Shown in pieces: positions 32,308 through 43,000 of a stretch of DNA of 64,000 nucleotides. This DNA comes from Limnephilus marmoratus. Taxonomy: Eukaryota > Arthropoda > Insecta > Trichoptera > Limnephilidae. Numbering within the stretch: position 1 is the first letter of the stretch; every line of letters begins with the position of its first letter. The notes below the pieces were generated by a model that saw only the letters and a program-made list of their open reading frames with translations, was not told where the DNA came from and made no database searches. The stretch spans positions 55,751,227-55,815,226 of the forward strand of contig OU862917.1 in NCBI GenBank assembly GCA_917880885.1. Reading direction: 5' to 3'. Made by a program: the position numbers and the translations under genes.

Positions 32308-32480
32308 TTAACCCCCGACACAAGGAGCTTGACTTTCTGTGTGTCTGTCTGTGGCATCGTAGCTTCTAAACGAATGAACCGATTATGATGCCGTTTTTGT
32401 GTTTGAAAGCTGACGTCATCGAGATGGTTCTTAGCTACAATTCACGAAAATCTGTTCAGCTGTTTTTTGTGTCGGGGGTT
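32308..32480. mobile_element. MITE family K, copy 1
   Basis: The inverted ends AACCCCCGACACAA and TTGTGTCGGGGGTT-type enclose GTAGCTTCTAAACGAATG and GAAAGCTGACGTCATCGAGA. The whole unit matches 36122-36330. It is non-coding. Confidence 0.75.
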
Positions 32481-32852
32481 GCTTAAAATTTAGAAAATTT
32501 TACTTATTATTCATATTCTCATTTAGATTTATTAGTATTATATATATTGTTGGGTATAACCGAAAAATTATTATAACCAGAGTGATTCCAATAAAAATTG
32601 AAAAACATTAATATTTATTTTTAGTAATTAACAAAATAAAATATAATTAAATGAAAACAAATCACTGTGTAAAACACCACTATTTTATATAATTACTCTC
32701 TTAAGCGCCCTCCTCACCATCCAACTTCTAGTCACTTCTTGTTGGCCAGCCAGATTGGCGGTTTCCACCACACCATCCAACTTGCAGAAAGGTCTTAGCT
32801 TTTGCGCTGTGCGGACGTGTTCGGAGCGCTCGCGCTGTGCGCAAACGTGTCA

Positions 32853-32927
32853 TGGCTCCGTCACTTTCGAAATTTCAACGTATTGGATTAGCGTTGGCTT
32901 TATTGACAACAGACAATGATCAATAAA
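32853..32927 (+). pseudogene. Short frame, possible transposase start
   Basis: ATG at 32853 opens 24 codons beginning MAPSLSKFQRIGLALALLTT and ends in TAA. By position near the left end it could be the start of the element's transposase, but no family motif is visible. This is inference only. Confidence 0.25.
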
Positions 32928-33595
32928 AAATGTAGATGTCATTTTGTTGTCCGATGATATATTTTTTCTATTAATAAACAACAAAAAAAGGTTTTCGATC
33001 ACATGTCGCTACTGATCCCATCACGACGGGATGGGTTTAAGCGAACTAGCGCTGTCTCGTTTGAACGATATGCTGTTAGAACGAGACGCATCGCTTTTCA
33101 AATGACCGCTACACTGTAAACAAGTTATACTCCTGAGTACTCAGTTGCGGCGTGTGATGGAATAATATTTTTAATGTTTTAATAGATAAAAAGTGTCATC
33201 GGACAGAGAAATGACTTTAATATTTTTTACTCTAAGCTCGGGAATCGCTGGTTAAAATCTCTCGGGTGCGTACTGTTCCACCCTGCATAATTTTGGAAAC
33301 ATAACTTTTTTGCAGGCAAACATAAAAAGTTTAAAAATATCCCACCTTATGTATTTTTCTAACTAAAATTACATACAACTAAAAAAATAAAAACACCCAC
33401 ATAATATATTTTATTAGGCAAATTTATTATGAACATTACTCGTTTTTGTCGTTTCATGTAAAAACAATTAATTAAAAAATTCCCTTAGTTAAAAAAATAT
33501 TAATCCTGTTGGGTATTACAGACAAAAATAATAACATTGATGAAAAAAAAATTCCTTCTTCTAAGAATTACTGGCAAAAATAATAAAACTATCTT

Positions 33596-33848
33596 TTTTT
33601 ACATGAATAGCGCACAAGAGTCCCAACTGCTCCCGTCTGGAGCCAGCGGGACTATGGCATCCCCAATTGGGGTATGTTGTGAGGTTGAAGGCAGTGTGGA
33701 TGGGAAGGAGATATGAAAGAGGAAGGTGGGGAAGTACCTGGCTATTCAGATCTTGTCACCAAACACGGCAGAAGTCATTTCAAGCAACGTTTCAATTCTG
33801 AATGGTGGTCTTACACCAGGGCGATACTGAGAGTATCTTCCACTCTAA
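33596..33848 (-). mobile_element. tRNA-SINE family A, 5'-truncated
   Basis: It matches the body and tail of 4991-5250 (CTGAATGGTGGTCTTACACC, CGCACAAGAGTCCCAACTGC) but lacks the tRNA head, as expected of incomplete reverse transcription. Confidence 0.85.
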
Positions 33849-33960
33849 CTAACTAACCATCACGCCGTTTCCCCGCAGGGGTAGGCAGAGAGGACGGACC
33901 GCCAAACAACTCGGTCTCGGCACACACTCCTTGCCTCGTTCACATTCATACATCGTCTCA
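33849..33960 (+). repeat. Dispersed repeat M (CCATCACGCCGTTTCCCCGC)
   Basis: It starts with (TAAC)n, then GGGGTAGGCAGAGAGGACGG and CACTCCTTGCCTCGTT. The same 100 bases follow (TAAC)n at 60893. Sequences of this type are, to my knowledge, common in Lepidoptera. Confidence 0.75.
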
Positions 33961-33972
33961 TGCGCTGTTCTA

Positions 33973-35221
33973 TCTATAATATAAAAATGAATCGCTAAAT
34001 TTGTTGGTAAGCGCAAATCTCGAGAGCGGCTGAACCGATTTCGCTAATTCTTTTTTTAGAATATTCCTTGAAGTTCGAGGATTGGTCTTACGGAGAGAAA
34101 AATTAAGAATATTGCGCAGAAAATTAGATAATTACAGAAAACATCGCACGTTTGACAGTTCGCGTGTTAGAGAATGACATTTTGCAAAACAATGAATGAT
34201 TGTTCAATCAGGATTCTATTTTTGAAAAGTTGAAAAATTTATTTAAAGTAGGTACTCCCCTAATAATTTGAATCGAATCAACAATTTACATATTTTAAAT
34301 AGGTACCTATGTTAGGTACCAAATTTAATATACATGAAAAATGGAAATTTGAATAAAAATTGTAAAAGGTGGCACGCGGGCTGTTTAAAAACTGAATGTA
34401 CTGGGATTGAATATATGGAACGCGGGAGGAGGGTTGGCGGGACGAGGGAGCGGGAAAGGGAAGAGGGAAGGCGGGGAAGGTGGAAGGGGAACGCGGGAGG
34501 GGAAGGGGACGTGTGACGGGGGAGGGAAACTCGGGAGGGGGGTTCGCGGGACGGGGGAAGGAGGGGTGGAATGGAGTGGGGAGAGGGAAGGTGGAGGAGA
34601 CGGACTGGGAACACGAGAGGGGAAGAGGACTCAGGAGAAGAAGGGGAGGCGGAAGGGGAACGGGACGAATGGGAAAGGACACCCAGGGAGAAACTATTTC
34701 TATAGCAACGCATGCCGGAACTAGCTTTTTTTTGTGTGTTCGTTATTGTCAGTACAAGGTTTGTATAAAACTTCAGGTGAGCTCTGGCATTATGAAATTT
34801 GTATAAAAAAATTGATATTGGTGACACGCGAGGTTTGAAAACTGAATGTATGGAAAGCGTGAGAGAGGGAGAGATGGGGGAGGGGAACCAGGGAGGGGGA
34901 GGGGAACCTGGGAGGGGGGAGGGGGACCTGGGAGGGGGGAGGGGAACTCGGGAGGGGGATTTGCGAGACGGGGGAAGGGGGGGGGAGTGAAATTGGGAGA
35001 GGGAAGGTGGAGGCGATGGAGTGGGAAAAAACACGCAGGGATAAACAATTTCTTTATTAAGTGGCATAGAAACGCATACCGGGAACTCACTATAATAATA
35101 TAAATTAAGCGACCGATCGATTTGATTAATTTGCAAATTAACAGATGGTGGTGTCAGTTAAAAGGTTGGATAACTATCCAGTAGATTGCGTTGTGTTTAG
35201 TTAGTGGCCGGGTCAGCTAGT
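33973..35221 (+). mobile_element. Helitron-like element with duplicated purine block
   Basis: It starts TCTATAATATAAAAATGAAT (then CTCGAGAGCGGCTGAACCGA) and ends GGCCGGGTCAGCTAGT. The interior contains two similar purine-rich blocks (about 34360-34745 and 34800-35100), each beginning near AAACTGAATGTA and ending near ACGCAGGGA-AAAC and CATACCGG. This indicates an internal duplication. Proline/serine-rich or glycine/arginine-rich frames across these blocks (34278-35136) are composition artefacts. Confidence 0.78.
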
Positions 35222-35334
35222 TAATAATAAAAAAGATGATGTAAAAAAAATATTCTTCCTTATTCTGAGATTACAGGCAAAGAGCGACAATTTACGTCTT
35301 CAATATCAAAATGTAAATACCTACTTAGAAATAA

Positions 35335-35450
35335 AATGATTTATTTCTATAATACACATTGGAAAGTTTATTTATCTTTATTTTAGAACAAATTTTGTTT
35401 TTGCAAAGTGGTAAAAATAACCAACTTAGAGGTGTATTTACTTTACATGG
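35335..35450 (-). repeat. Dispersed repeat J, copy 2
   Basis: The reverse complement matches 29690-29800. A second partial unit may follow at 35460-35540. Confidence 0.6.
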
Positions 35451-35542
35451 GAATAATATCAAAATAAAAACATTTAGAAATAAAATTATTCATTTCTAAT
35501 TCACACATTGAAAAGATTATTTTCGCCAGATTTTAGAACCAT

Positions 35543-35776
35543 TTAAATATCCCACAAGCATCGTAAGTCCTTGTATAAATCAAAAATCTCCACCCAAACT
35601 TCTTTTCTTTCTCTCGCATGATGAAAGAGTGGAGTAATAATATTTATATCGTAATCGCTGAACTGGTAAAAGTCGCTGTCGACTACCGCTCGGAATGCTC
35701 TCTGACGAGAAATGAATAAATCACATGTCGTAACATGTCCATTCGGGGGCGTTCCTTCAGCGGCTGGCCCCAACAA
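35543..35776 (-). pseudogene. Possible MADF-domain fragment of Harbinger protein
   Basis: The 77-codon minus frame ends with VEIFDLYKDLRCLWDI. MADF domains (DNA-binding, Adf-1-like) begin with an acidic FI.LYK..PCLWD pattern, so the end of this frame resembles the start of such a domain followed by a stop. The rest is unrecognised. The Harbinger ends around it make a MADF partner plausible. The motif is short and could be chance. Confidence 0.35.
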
Positions 35777-35897
35777 GAATTCGCAGGCGATAAATAATAA
35801 TACGGCTGGCCTTTCGGCCCAATTTTAAGGAGTGGGGGGTCCCGGCAGTAGGAAAATAATAATACGGCTGGTGATTTGTTCCAATTCGCAGGCGGTT

Positions 35898-35970
35898 GGG
35901 CCTCCTCACCATCCAATATGCAGCCATTCCAACATTTAGTGACTACATGTTGGGTGGTGAGGAGGGCGCT
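35898..35970. repeat. Hairpin at the right end of the Harbinger element
   Basis: CCTCCTCACCATCCAA (35901) pairs with TTGGGTGGTGAGGAGG (35950-35965), giving a hairpin arm that also reproduces the terminal inverted repeat. Confidence 0.75.
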
Positions 35971-36121
35971 TTACCGCGCTTTTTATATATTTTTTATCAA
36001 TAAATTTATTTTATCAGTAAATAAAGTTTTGATGAAGCTTCTCTCCGAGTGAATCTCTTTCGGCATTAAAAATACTAATAAATGTTGATGTTATATATAT
36101 ATAAAATATTCAAAATTTTAA

Positions 36122-36330
36122 GCAACCCCCGACACAAAAAAGAGCTGGTGACCTTGAAACGCCTGAACAGATTTTTGGTGGCATCGTAGCTCCTAAACGA
36201 ATGGATCGATTATGATGCGTTTTTTTTGTTCGAAAGCTGACTTGATCAAGGTGGTTCTTAGCTACAATTCATGAAAATCGTTCAGGCGTTTCAAGGTCAT
36301 CAGCTCTTTTTTATGTCGGCTTAAAATTTT
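36122..36330. mobile_element. MITE family K, copy 2 (long foldback)
   Basis: Arms of about 50 bases are inverted copies (CCCCCGACACAAAAAAGAGCT; GAAACGCCTGAACAGATTTT against the complement at the right). The core matches 32345-32450. The right terminus lacks the GGGTTG present in copy 1. It lies 150 bases outside the Harbinger element. Confidence 0.78.
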
Positions 36331-36803
36331 GAAAATTTTACTTATCATACAGTTTAACATGGCGGACATTATTTGACGCCTGTCGTCTGATATTGCTTTA
36401 ACTATATTATGTGGAAACGTTTCTTTCGTTTTAAATTAATTTAAAATATTGATGAACAGACTACGACATCGAACGTTATTAATAGGTTAACGTCTGTACG
36501 GTTGAAATTTAAGAATCCGACTAAGAATGCAAATCTGACGTCGCACAGTTCGTTTCATACAAGCTAGACGCTAATAAGTCACTTTTGAATTCCCAAACAA
36601 TGACGTCATGGCGACATTACCAGATAGACAGGATAATAAATGCATGCTTAATTGGGGTGATTAGTGCATGCATTTACTCATACCAGAGGCCTAAAGTCGG
36701 ATAATGTGTTTTGAAATTATCATTTGCATTTATTCGCTCTTTGCAGCTCGACGTTTAAAATTGTGTACTTCGTTTGAAAGGTGTTTTTTTTCGGTTCTGT
36801 AAA

Positions 36804-37220
36804 ATGGAGGCTACTTTGGAAGGTATGTTTTAAAGTTTTTCTTAATACTTTAGTGTAAATAATTTTAGTTGTTTTTTAAATAATAAATAAGTTTTGTGTT
36901 TTTTTTTGGCATAAAAATGTTAAATTTTTATCTTCTCGAGAGTTTATCTCAGAGAGTATATCAAAATCGCAAAAAAAAAAATCTTTTTTTTTAAATAGTG
37001 CAACTAATATTCTATTCATATCAGTTTCGATATTAACCCACACCAATCCACATTATTACTATTTTTTCATTTTACAGGAACCACATACGAGATTTCCAGG
37101 CTGGAATTGTTCGTGACATGGAAGAGTTTGCCGAAGAAAAAAAGGCTGGAGGGAATGTTTAACAAAATTTTAAGTACATTTGAACTTGATAAGCTCAGTG
37201 CAAGTGGTGAAAAAAGTTAA
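36804..37220 (+). CDS. Two-exon 53-residue frame, BESS-like motif
   Basis: ATG at 36804 in good context (GTAAAATGG) opens 19 coding bases ending at a consensus donor (GAAG|GTATGT, 36822/36823). An acceptor TTTTTTCATTTTACAG ends at 37077 and exon 2 runs to TAA at 37218-37220. The two join in frame (162 bases). Exon 2 encodes ISRLELFVTWKSLPKKKRLE, then a helical segment with NKILSTFEL. This resembles the BESS motif (hydrophobic positions, LP..KR, then I..LL..) that follows MADF domains in Adf-1-like proteins, and PKKKR is an NLS-like string. It may be the last exon of a MADF-BESS protein left in a deleted transposon. No 5' MADF exon is seen. Alternatively it is a chance frame. Confidence 0.45.
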
Positions 37221-37235
37221 AAAACCAAATAAGGC

Positions 37236-37263
37236 TTATATCTTTGAAAGTAAGCCTTAATTT
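37236..37263 (+). terminator. Hairpin just after the mini-gene
   Basis: AAGGCTTA and TAAGCCTT pair around a 12-base loop 10 or more bases after the stop codon. No clear AATAAA follows closely, so its role is unknown. Confidence 0.35.
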
Positions 37264-37541
37264 GAGCATAATTTTAGCAATTTATTACACTCAATATACA
37301 CTTTTTTTTAACTTCTTACATATATTTGTTTTATTATAAACCTCAAATACTCTATTAACACATTATTTAAAAATTATTGAAAAAAAAAAAATTATGAAAA
37401 AAACTAAATTTTTTTTATTATTATTTTTAACACTAATTTTCATAAAATTAGTGTTGGCTACACCTCAATAGAGGGTTAAAAATAATTTAATCATGTGTAA
37501 GAGTTTTTAGCGTCTAGCATGTATGAAACGAATCACTGCGT

Positions 37542-38235
37542 CGCGCCTTATGCCAAGTCATCTTCATACTTGAAGTATGTTAAAAAGCTACTGTTGTTAT
37601 CGAATCTTATGAAGATCTCATGAGATACATGAGATATTGAGTACAATTTGTGTATCTCTCCGAAGATGGAGAGAATAACAGTAATATGATTGTTATTTTA
37701 ACTGGCAGTTGTGAATAATAGTACCACGTGGCTATAAATTACGCGGTTACTTTATCCCGGTGACTAGCTGTCACTGGATCACGGTGGATCTGAGGAACCG
37801 GCTATTTTTGGAACCAGTTTCTATCGGATTTATAAAATGGTCACCAGCACTCAACTGGGCGAAGCCGATTCAAAAGCCGCCCGCAGGGCCTACCAGCAAA
37901 AACCTACGGAGCTGGTTTTTATCTGCTAGTTTGTATTTATTACTGATTGTGAACGTGTATTACTGTTCGTTATTGTGAATTTTTGATGACGACGCGACGC
38001 CTCTATTTATTAATAAGCACGTTATTTTGCATAACAAATGACATTTTTCTAAATGTTTTATACATTGACGGCTTATCTGACACTGGGCACGCTAAAATTT
38101 GTCAATCGTCATTCGGAATATCTGTTATCAATTGTTGATCGTGCTCGTAAATATTGATAACTGTCCCTGTATGATGGGATTAGTAAATATCGTAAGGTTT
38201 TATCAATCATCCGTGCTAGACCTCCTGGCGTACCC
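37542..38235. other. Unassigned sequence
   Basis: No supported gene. A TATA-like GGCTATAAATTACGCGG at about 37730 precedes a G/C-richer block (37750-37920) with a 72-codon frame without motifs. Confidence 0.4.
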
Positions 38236-38238
38236 AAA

Positions 38239-38333
38239 GTCGATAGCCGCCTATTGTCCAAAGGTTGGACAAGTTGATAGCCACCTGATGTCCAAAGGTT
38301 GGTCAAGTTGATGGCCATTTAATGTCCAAAGTT
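38239..38333 (+). repeat. 34-bp tandem repeat, nearly three units
   Basis: Units follow the consensus GTTGATAGCCACCTGATGTC, then CAAAGGTTGGTCAA. They start near 38239, 38273 and 38307, with a few substitutions each. Confidence 0.85.
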
Positions 38334-38880
38334 ATCACTTCTACAATATATCTCTAAAGACATACTCATTGGTTTGTCAACCTATTTTTAATACATGTGT
38401 TTTAAATTGGTTCCATATTACAAAATGTTTCATTCAAGCCTATTTAGGGTAAACATGAAGTAGGTAATTCTCCCCGCAGGAGGTGTAGGTATAGGTATGT
38501 TGTAATAAGGGATGTTTATTATGCGTAGGTCCTGAGAGACTCATCATTGTCTCGGCATACAAAGCCTAAAGCCTCCCCGCCTACTAACTGCTAACGACTC
38601 CTGCCAGGACGATAAGAAACAAAGCCTATTAAAACAATATGCGGCGAAATCGGAATATTCAAATTGTATAACTAAATCTGGCTCAGTGCGAGAGGAAACC
38701 GGCTACTATTGATTTTGGTAACAATGTTACCCACTGGACAAATGGACTGCCTTGTCTATTCTACATTTGTAATAACTTTTGATTTCAAAGACGAAATCAT
38801 TAAATTTAACGCGGCCTTTAATAAACGTGTCTTAAATTTTCACAACTTACAAACAACCATTTAAAATATACATTCAATAT

Positions 38881-39000
38881 ACATTCTCGTAGACTCAGAA
38901 ATAAAGACCTGCTCTTCCTCAATCAGCACTCGACTAATTATGGTTATAACTCACCACTGTCCAGAATGTGTAGACTGGTCAACTGACGTCAAGACGTTGA
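38881..39000 (+). pseudogene. LINE C-terminal fragment
   Basis: The translation gives RRLRNKDLLFLNQHSTNYGY, then SPLSRMCRLVN, nearly the same as the C-terminal LINE segment on the minus strand near 54870-54970. This is a short isolated relic of that family. Confidence 0.7.
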
Positions 39001-40322
39001 TTTTTTTGGTATTAGCTTAATTGATTTCTGTCTCTCTTTAAACAATAAGGAACTCCAGTGAAAAACATTATGGCTTTAAAAAAATATGTTCATGTAGACC
39101 AATAAACGCTGTTTCTGAACATATAAGTTTTATTTTATAATATTAAACGCAGAGTTTTTAAAAAATTATTAAAAAGTGCATTTTTAAACCTCTCCTCGAA
39201 ACACAGTGTCAAGTTGGCATTACTGAAATGGTTAACGGTGACGTCACTGTTAACCTGCTTACCAATTCACCGAAGTATATCAAGATGTATTGACATTTGA
39301 AATCTTACGCCTTACGCCACGAAAGACACGCACGCCATTCAACATTTCGTGTTTTTTTGGTTATTTTCATACTGTTAAAGAGATTTAGATAAATAATAGT
39401 TATTGTGTTTATTGGAAACAATATTTAGGCTCTCAACAATTAAAATTATGACGTAAAAGGGCTATATTTGAGGTTAAGCATAGCCATAAATAGGTCATAT
39501 GTCATATTTGACATTTGGTTTACGATACATCGGTCGTATTTTAGAATTGTTTTTTACTAAAAGGGCTTTTTATACAAGTTATTACACATCGTCATGATCA
39601 GTATATTATAAATACCAGTGTTTCTGTATGTGTTATACATAAAACAACGTACATTCACGCCTGAACACAAATTTCGAGGCTTACGAAATACGATGTCACT
39701 TGTATTTGCAATGAAAAAGATGATTTATTGTTTTTATATTGCACTTTGTTAAAATACAATAACAGCACCGGTGAAATGTGGACATTTTACCAATGTTTTT
39801 CTATATTAAAAGCAGTTAATCTTGAATAAAAAACACACCTCACACCTAAAAGTCATACTACATCCACCATCATTCCGCCATATTGTCCATTTAAAACAGG
39901 GATGTTCTGCCCAAAAAAATTATTTCCCTAGATTTCGAAGTGAAATTTCTCTAGAACTTCACATTTACGCAATTACATACGTAGCCACCTGATTGTGTAA
40001 CACTAATCTTGTTATATGTTAATTAATATGATTAATTAATTGGAACGATATTGGAACTTGGTAAATATACTAATAATACTGTGCTTTTCCAAATAACACT
40101 TTTTGCTACGTGAAGTAATAATTTAAAAGTGCGAATACACTCACCACTGAATTAGAAACTGAATTCCAAATAAAAAAAACACTTTGCAAAATAAAAATCA
40201 ACCGCAATCACCGAAAAAACGGAACTTAAAACATAATTTTTTTTTTTTCAGAGGTCCCATTTATCTTTTTAGATACATAGGGACATACATCGTACACACA
40301 TCATACACATACATACATACAT
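39001..40322. other. Unassigned AT-rich sequence
   Basis: No gene or known repeat is recognised across 1.3 kb. Only scattered short frames occur. Confidence 0.45.
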
Positions 40323-40478
40323 CGTACCCATACTATGTGACAAACTTTTTGCACTTTTTAATCCCCCCCCCCCCCCCACCGTGACCAAAAACCTAAGCAA
40401 ACCGCCGCTCATTTGTACCAAGCGTGGTATTTTGAAGACCCCCCCTCCCCCGAACGTGTCACGTGTCATGGGTACGTT
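40323..40478. mobile_element. MITE family L, copy 1
   Basis: The inverted ends CGTACCCATACTATGTGAC and GTCACGTGTCATGGGTACG enclose a long C run (40364-40378) and GTGACCAAAAACCTAAGCAA. The same layout recurs at 40661. Confidence 0.8.
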
Positions 40479-40660
40479 CCCTAATATCAGTTGTCAGTGT
40501 TAAAAATAACATTGCATGTAAGTACATGAACAATAATTAAGATTCATAGGAATTCCAAAAAATATATATAGATAAATAATACCAGTAATATTGTCATATG
40601 TAATAAAAATTTTGCCAGAGGTCGAAATTTCCCTAGATTTTGTCCCGATTTCCCTTAGGT

Positions 40661-40806
40661 AACGTACCCATACTACGTGACCAACTTTTTGCAATTTCTA
40701 ACCCCCCCCCCCCCCCGGTGACCAAAATCCTAAGCAACCCGTCGACATTTTGAAGACTCCCCCCCCCCCCCCTCCCTAAACGTGTCACGTGGTATGGGTA
40801 CGTTCC
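40661..40806. mobile_element. MITE family L, copy 2
   Basis: The ends AACGTACCCATACTACGTGA and TCACGTGGTATGGGTACGTT are almost perfect inverted repeats. Two C runs (about 40693-40707 and 40760-40772) lie inside. The two copies are only 180 bases apart. Confidence 0.85.
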
Positions 40807-42270
40807 CTTATCCCTAAAAAATAGTTTCCTCCCCTAGATCTAGGGAAATTTCCCTCGACATAACATCTCTGATTCAAAATGACAACTTAAAAAGTAAAAA
40901 AACTATCGGTTGGTGAAGACGTCACACAATTCACCATAGATACGGTGCGTTTCTGGGAGTCTTGAAAAATTAAAACTTTGACTATTTTTTTAACTATTAA
41001 AACTAACTATAAAATAAAAATAAAAATGCAGTTATTTACGTTTGAAGGTCTTTATTCATTAAAAAAAAATTTAAAAAATTGGACTAGAGTTCTCTATTGA
41101 AGATATTTTATATTTACTTTAATTTTTGCACAGTCTTGACTTTACTTGACACTTCTCTTTTCTTCTATTTTCTCTGTTTGTCTTTGCTTTCATGTACCAT
41201 CCTCATCCATTTCTAAATTTCGTGATATTGTGTTGTAAATTGGACGTAAGTCCGTTAATAAATAAACAAAAAATAAATATACATTAAAGGTCGTTTACGA
41301 GTTTTGTAAAATTAAAAAATGTATATATCATTAAGGGGGAAATAACCATATTATGCTGGTTTCCTTACATTATTATGGGGCATCTTAAAACAGATTTACG
41401 TAAATTATGAAGTACTAGAAATGCCTTGCACATAAGTTTGAATTGAAAACAATGTCACCACTGACTTAGTACCTTTTGATTCTAGCATATTTAGGACTCA
41501 TCATTCTCTCTTATACTTGTATTGCCTGACACCGCGAGTGCGTGTATATTAATCAGCTTGTGTCGCTCTCCATGGGGTCTCAAAAGTTGCGCATGATCTG
41601 TAGCTATTCGAAAACGTAAAAATAAATTAAATTGGTGTTTACTACTGGATCGCGAAAATGGACAGAAGTTTTGAAAAAAAAATAGATTTCGTGATTTGGG
41701 AAAAAAATAAAAGAAAGGGTCCGAATTTTTTTATTTTGTAACAAACTTAATTTTTATTCCATAACTATAGTACAAAGAAAGCATTTCTTTTTTAAACATA
41801 TATGTGCTGTGTTTGTTAAAAATAAAAAAGGGAAAAATAACACTTTTTCTGGATAAAATCAGTATTCTTGTAGACTTACTCATATTGTGTAGACGTATTT
41901 ATAAACTTGATGTTTTTCATTTTTGTTAGTATAGGTATGCAGTTTTTAATGACACACAAAATGAAATTTAAATCATTTTTAGAATAATAATAATTATTTA
42001 AAAAATAATTATTATCATAAACACATATTTTAGGTTTTTTTCCGATTTTCAATTCATTTTAGCGAGCCAATAAATCATTTACCAAAAATTAATTTTAACA
42101 ACAGTTCTCATTTTTTTTGTAAGACGAAACTCTTGAGATATCAAGCGTTTCTAAATTCAAAAGTTGAAATAATTGATACAACCTAGTTGTATATCATCGT
42201 CTCATTTGGTAGAAATGAAATTTTCATAATGATGATGGAATCCACATCGCATTTCTTATGTTCTTCAAAT
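40807..42270. other. AT-rich unassigned sequence
   Basis: No gene recognised. A LINE-like A/T tail (GTAAGTCCGTTAATAAATAA) ends at about 41280, and a short palindrome of AATAATTATT type lies at 41987-42016. Confidence 0.4.
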
Positions 42271-42274
42271 TGAA

Positions 42275-43000
42275 ATAGTTAGTTAGTTATGCAGACGACA
42301 CAGTTTTACTATTTAAATCTAAGGATTGGAATAATGTATTTAACATAGCAAATTTAGAAATCACGAGAGTGAAAACATGGTTAGATTCAAACATACTTAC
42401 ACTAAACATATCGAAAATAAAATTTACAACGTACAGTGTAAACAGCACGGTACAACCAAAAAACTACACAAACACCATAAAAATACACGAATGTTTAAAT
42501 AACAACATCTGCAATTGCCCTTTTTTAGAAAAAACAGAACAAATAAAGTATCTAGGAATCGTAATTGACCATAACCTAAAATGGACACATCATATCAAAC
42601 AAATCACAAATAAACTCCTTAAAACAATACACATTTTCCTAAACATAAGGAACTTATATAAAATAAAACAAATGAAAACAATATATTTTGCACTTTGTCA
42701 ATCAATAATAGAATATGGAATAATTGTCTGGGGAGGAGCAACAAACTCAGCTATCCTTCACTTAGAAATCGCGCAGAAAACGATCTTAAAGGTAATTCTT
42801 AAAAAACATAGACTAACTGATACAGAGCAAATATTAACAGTTGTGACGTACTAGATATACGCCAATTATACGTTAAAACTCTACTAAACTACATTTTCGA
42901 CCAAAAAAACAAATTTCAACAATCTCAAAATATCACTAACAGACCAGTAAGACAATTGTACAAAAATAACCTGATAAGATTTTTAATTTGTCCTACTTCC
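42275..43000 (+). pseudogene. Jockey-like LINE RT remnant
   Basis: The translation starts SYADDTVLLFKSKDWNNVF with the YADD catalytic box at 42287-42298, continues with TWLDSNILTLNISKIKF, and has EQIKYLGIVIDHNLKWTHHI and YFALCQSIIEYGIIVWGG. Frame 42369-42854 is open for 161 codons. The distal C-terminus (RPVRQLYKNNLIRFL) continues in another frame to about 42990. Both ends are truncated: the RT fingers and the 3' tail are missing. It is close in sequence to the LINEs at 14593 and 57000. Confidence 0.82.

Larger units (their letters stand above)
32704..35970. mobile_element. PIF/Harbinger-like transposon with nested inserts
   Basis: The ends are inverted (AGCGCCCTCCTCACCATCCA at left; right end GGTGAGGAGGGCGCT), flanked by TTA (32701-32703 and 35971-35973), the TWA duplication of Harbinger. 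About 45 bases of the arms match. Inside lie a short N-terminal frame (32853), a SINE, a Helitron and a possible MADF piece (minus, near 35543). Harbinger elements encode a DDE transposase and a MADF/Myb-like partner, so this fits, but no DDE domain is visible. Confidence 0.7.
36541..37541. mobile_element. 1-kb inverted-repeat unit holding a mini-gene
   Basis: TTCGTTTCATACAAGCTAGA (36549) at the left and its complement (TCTAGCATGTATGAAACGAA, 37513-37532) at the right form arms of roughly 35-40 bases. Between them is a two-exon reading frame. I could not settle the exact ends or a target duplication. A non-autonomous DNA transposon is the simplest reading. Confidence 0.55.

Noticed and set aside
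34801..35103. Glycine-rich frame as an antimicrobial or cuticle protein
   Set aside because: It is a purine-tract artefact within a Helitron, with no signal peptide and no splice context.
34278..35136. Proline/serine-rich minus frames up to 274 codons and glycine/arginine-rich plus frames
   Set aside because: They follow purine-rich Helitron cores on opposite strands, overlap in many frames and have no motif.
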